Source: Calditrichia bacterium (lineage in GTDB: Bacteria > Calditrichota > Calditrichia > RBG-13-44-9 > J042). From it: 7,441 nt of DNA. Location: NCBI GenBank assembly GCA_030430345.1, contig JAUIFT010000107.1:1-7441 (forward strand). The letters run 5' to 3'. Below, one piece after another: positions 5,074 through 7,441 of this stretch. The position numbers were made by a program, and so were the translations under genes. The notes below the pieces were generated by a model that saw nothing but the letters and a program-made list of their open reading frames with translations, ran no database searches and was not told where the DNA came from. Position 1 is the first letter of the stretch; each line of letters begins with the position of its first letter.

Positions 5074-5367
5074 TTACTCGTCGGCATCTTCCACCCAACG
5101 GCTTAAAATCTCAATCATCTTGTTGGCTTGTTTAGGACTGGAAATATTAAATTTGGATTGCGGTACATACTCGCCTCTAATTTTTCGGTAGCGACGAATC
5201 ATGTAGTTGTCCTTACCATACTCTTCCTTCGCAGCATCCCACTTTTGATAGCGGAAAATCAGCGTCGCCCAGGCACCTTTCGATAATACTTCCTTGTCAA
5301 TTTCTTTTGTCAGTAAAATGCCACCTTCTTCGTAATCGATGGTTAATTCTTCTACTTGGGATGCCAC
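5074..5367 (-). CDS. Conserved-looking 97-residue protein of unknown function
   Basis: I do not recognise a named family with certainty. The product is soluble, with no signal or membrane segment. Features are a GGILLTKEIDKEVLSKGAW start (15-33), an aromatic strand TLIFRYQKWD (35-44), a basic stretch YMIRRYRKIRGEY (55-67), the motif QSKFNISSPKQA (70-81) and a C-terminal amphipathic helix KMIEILSRWVED (83-94). The strand-rich basic core and final helix loosely recall small nucleic-acid-binding domains such as PC4-like folds; this is a guess. It starts with GTG, supported by a full GGAGGT (rc of 5373-5378) 5 bases upstream, and ends near the bidirectional terminator, so it is a real, probably well-translated single gene. 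Confidence 0.75.
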   Translation of the reverse strand: MASQVEELTIDYEEGGILLTKEIDKEVLSKGAWATLIFRYQKWDAAKEEYGKDNYMIRRYRKIRGEYVPQSKFNISSPKQANKMIEILSRWVEDADE

Positions 5368-5472
5368 TTGAAACCTCCGGTATTGGGTTGTTATAATTTC
5401 TATTAGCTCTAAAAGTTAGTCTTCTTCCGAGAAAAGACAAGCACTTTATATTTATCACAAAAATAAACAATG

Positions 5473-5499
5473 TTTCCAGCGGGAAAAAACGGTTATAAT
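5473..5499 (+). promoter_or_regulatory. Candidate -10 region for the cupin gene
   Basis: A perfect TATAAT lies at 5494-5499, about 65 bases before the cupin start at 5565. The best upstream hexamer is TTTCCA (5473-5478) at a short 15-base spacing, so the -35 is weak. The 197-base gap between the divergent genes (5368-5564) holds nothing else convincing. Confidence 0.3.
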
Positions 5500-5564
5500 G
5501 ATCACATATCCTGAATTGTATTTCGCAATAATAGCAGCAGACGTTCCAGAAGAAGGGAATAAGA

Positions 5565-6068
5565 ATGAAAGACAGCAAATTTTGGGTTGAAACCTTAGGC
5601 TTACTTCCCCATCCGGAAGGGGGCTATTACCGGGAAACATACCGCTCCCGATCAACAATTCCGCAGGCAGCCCTGGCGGCCGGTTTTACCGGTGATCGTT
5701 TGGTTTCTACTGCTATTTATTTTTTGCTGGAAGCGGGTAATTTTTCCGCATTTCACCGCATTCGCTCCGACGAAATGTGGCATTTTTACGATGGATTTCC
5801 GATTGGCATACACATGATATCTCCCGAGGGCGAATATCGTTTAATGAAGATTGGGAATAATCCTGAGGCAAGCGCATCATTTCAGGGCGTTGTAGTGGCC
5901 GGATGGTGGTTTGCCGCGGAAGTGCTGGACAATCAGCCTTATTCGTTGGTAGGATGCACGGTTGCCCCGGGATTTGATTTTGCTGATTTCGAAATGGCTG
6001 AACGCGATTCGCTGATAGCCGCCTTTCCGCAACATTCGGCCATTATCGAACGATTAACCCGATCGTAA
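5565..6068 (+). CDS. Cupin_5 / DUF985 family protein
   Basis: The 167-residue length and a run of signature motifs match the DUF985 cupin family: LLPHPEGGYYRETYRS (13-28), STAIYFLLEAG (48-58), FHRIRSDEMWHFYDG (63-77) with His64, Asp69, Glu70 and His73, GWWFAAEV (113-120), and YSLVGCTVAPGFDFADFE (126-143). Members fold as a single beta-barrel cupin; some are annotated as putative sugar epimerase- or mannose isomerase-like, but no general activity is established. It has no signal peptide and should be cytoplasmic. The start is supported by AAGGGA (5553-5558) 6 bases before the ATG. Its last 15 bases overlap the end of a gene on the other strand. Confidence 0.9.
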   Translation: MKDSKFWVETLGLLPHPEGGYYRETYRSRSTIPQAALAAGFTGDRLVSTAIYFLLEAGNFSAFHRIRSDEMWHFYDGFPIGIHMISPEGEYRLMKIGNNPEASASFQGVVVAGWWFAAEVLDNQPYSLVGCTVAPGFDFADFEMAERDSLIAAFPQHSAIIERLTRS

Positions 6069-6632
6069 CAACGGTTCTCCCCTGCCGGGCGCATAGATAA
6101 AAAAAGTTCTCAAGCCATCATTATTCACCGCGATGGTTTTAAATTTACCACCCTGCAATAGTGGATTGAGATAGTCTGGCAAAGAAGGATTGCTGTCGGC
6201 ATTCTCTATAATCACCGGAAAATTATCATTGGGTTTCGCGGGCATATGGAAATATAAGGCGTTCTGGGAAAAGTCTTTTTCTTCCACCAGCATCCAGGAT
6301 TGATGCGGCCGTCTTAACGCCTCCGTCTGGGAAAGCACATTCTCAAAAGCCCGTCGCAAAATCTGCAGATGGGATTTCAAGTATTTATAGCGAAGGTTGC
6401 TGTATCCGGGCATATCAGGATGCCAGTGCCAGAGATGATACCAACTATCCGTTGTGAGCTCCAGGCGCAATTCTGAGGCTTCCTGCAACTGATTTTGAAA
6501 GTATTGCCGCTGTCCGCGGAATTTTTTCAGGGGCATCCAGGGAATATCCATATCGGCATTTTCCGTTCGGTAAATCCGCCGCAGTTGCTGCTGGTAATTA
6601 TGCCGGTTATCGATAGGGTTTTTCTTTTTCAT
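6054..6632 (-). CDS. Hypothetical protein with a Trp/His-rich WHWH motif
   Basis: The 192-residue product is not from a family I can name. A long N-terminal helical part (about 10-60) leads to the striking WYHLWHWHPDMPGYSN block (64-79), a Lys/Arg-rich helix (80-108) and a beta-rich C-terminal half with PHQSWMLVEEKD (109-120), ALYFHMPAKPNDNFPV (125-140) and TFFIYAPG (176-183). The clustered His and Trp, with Asp73 and His129, could form a metal or catalytic site, but this is inference. No signal or membrane segment is seen. The start is 14 bases after the stop of the barrel gene and lacks a clear Shine-Dalgarno, suggesting translational coupling. Its end overlaps the convergent cupin gene by 15 bases. 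The barrel neighbour may only be an operon partner. Confidence 0.7.
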   Translation of the reverse strand: MKKKNPIDNRHNYQQQLRRIYRTENADMDIPWMPLKKFRGQRQYFQNQLQEASELRLELTTDSWYHLWHWHPDMPGYSNLRYKYLKSHLQILRRAFENVLSQTEALRRPHQSWMLVEEKDFSQNALYFHMPAKPNDNFPVIIENADSNPSLPDYLNPLLQGGKFKTIAVNNDGLRTFFIYAPGRGEPLLRSG

Positions 6633-6646
6633 ATAATTACCAACGT

Positions 6647-7441
6647 TTAGAATTTATAACCAATATTCAGATGAGAAAGAAATTCCCGGCGATTACCACT
6701 GGTCACTGAAAATTCAACCGGGCCGAGCAGCGTTTCTACCCCATAGGTGACTCCCCAGCCAGTCACGAAACGATTCCGTTCGAAACTCACCCGCCACTCA
6801 TCAAATGAATTCCCGGCATTCCAGCGGAATTGAATATATTGTTGCCGGAACGCTTCAAATTGCACCCCAACCTGAATCGCCTGAACGTTGCTCCCGAAAC
6901 TTTCCTGGGTTTTCAAGCCAAGAAACGTCGTTGGTTCTCCGAGGAAATAGAGCGGGCGGTCGATACCGCCCAGGGCAAATCGGTAATGCAGCGGCATCTC
7001 AGATTTCTCACTGGCGCCAAGAAAGAGATTGCCAAGCAACGACAATCTTTCATTCAGCGGCACAACCGTTCTGGCATCAAGCAAATATCTGCGGAAGGTA
7101 AAATCGCTCAGCACCCGTTTGTCGGAGCCATCCATGCGGAAAAGAATGCCACAACCGGCCGTGGGAAACATTGATTTATTGTAGGTATCAACTTTTAGCC
7201 GGAAAAAATAGCTCAATAAAGCATCGGAAATTTCCTGAAAGCTGGCCGGGGCGATGCTCGGTTCTTCGTGGATGTATTCCCCGCGTAATCCGGCGGCCAG
7301 GGAAATTTTCTCATCATAGAGATTGCCAACCATTCCTTCGGCAATCGTTGCATTCAAACGATAACGGGCGATGCGTGCATAGTCCTCAAAAATATCAAGA
7401 TTTTCCTGGGTATGATTGAAGCGGAATAAACCACCGAGACC
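6647..7441 (-). CDS. Outer-membrane beta-barrel protein, Omp85/BamA-like C-terminal part (partial)
   Basis: The frame is open to the window edge with no stop in the last 28 codons, so the start is outside; 264 residues are present. Alternating polar and aromatic strands run through the fragment: GEYIHEE, LLSYFFRLKVDTY, YRFALGGIDRPLYFLGE, AIQVGVQFEAFRQQYIQFRWNAG, then WGVTYGVETLLGPVEFSVTSG. It ends in LNIGYKF with the C-terminal Phe recognised by the barrel-assembly machinery. GLGVxxxTxxGPxxF-type endings with the preceding GG-(I/L)-D-R-P-L turn are typical of Omp85-type barrels, including those fused to patatin phospholipases (PlpD-like). Whether a patatin or POTRA part exists upstream cannot be seen. 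It is probably co-transcribed with the gene that begins 14 bases after its stop. Confidence 0.78.
   Translation of the reverse strand, partial: GLGGLFRFNHTQENLDIFEDYARIARYRLNATIAEGMVGNLYDEKISLAAGLRGEYIHEEPSIAPASFQEISDALLSYFFRLKVDTYNKSMFPTAGCGILFRMDGSDKRVLSDFTFRRYLLDARTVVPLNERLSLLGNLFLGASEKSEMPLHYRFALGGIDRPLYFLGEPTTFLGLKTQESFGSNVQAIQVGVQFEAFRQQYIQFRWNAGNSFDEWRVSFERNRFVTGWGVTYGVETLLGPVEFSVTSGNRREFLSHLNIGYKF

Noticed and set aside
7355..7357. TTG as start of the outer-membrane barrel gene
   Set aside because: The frame stays open for 28 more codons to the window edge with barrel-like sequence, so the gene is simply truncated by the window.

Overview
The window looks like an ordinary chromosomal stretch from a Gram-negative, free-living bacterium, most likely of the Fibrobacteres-Chlorobi-Bacteroidetes (FCB) superphylum. 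Three genes point this way: the end of a SusD/RagB-type outer-membrane nutrient-binding protein, a lipoprotein with a clean lipobox, and an outer-membrane beta-barrel ending in Phe. Most starts carry strong purine-rich Shine-Dalgarno sites (AGAGGA, AAAGGAG, GGAGGT). That is unusual for core Bacteroidota and fits better with relatives such as Calditrichota, KSB1 or Ignavibacteria; this placement is an inference.

Layout. Bases 1-183 hold the 3' end of a susD-like gene, followed by a very clean intrinsic terminator. An acetamidase/formamidase-family lipoprotein gene follows (353-1408, +). It converges on a small protein-kinase-like gene (1436-2104, -), which has a possible long structured leader and a good sigma70-like promoter about 290 bases upstream. 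Further up on the minus strand is a saccharopine-dehydrogenase-like NAD(P)-binding oxidoreductase (2550-3611, -).

A 426-base AT-rich gap (3612-4037) is crowded with dyad symmetries. It leads into the most unusual gene of the window, a 318-residue protein (4038-4994, +) that I read as three tandem AP2/ERF-like DNA-binding repeats with a period of 96-97 residues and no visible nuclease or integrase domain. A 17-base palindrome overlaps its ribosome-binding site. A bidirectional terminator separates it from a convergent 97-residue protein of unknown function (5074-5367, -).

Next come a DUF985/Cupin_5 protein (5565-6068, +) and, overlapping its end by 15 bases from the other strand, an unrecognised 192-residue protein (6054-6632, -). 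The latter lies 14 bases downstream of a truncated outer-membrane barrel gene (6647-7441, -), and the two probably form an operon.

The genes do not form an obvious single pathway. The parts that stand out are the AP2-repeat gene with its palindrome-rich control region, the structured stretch upstream of the kinase-like gene, and the surface-targeted amidase. No tRNA, rRNA, CRISPR array, insertion sequence or phage gene was seen.
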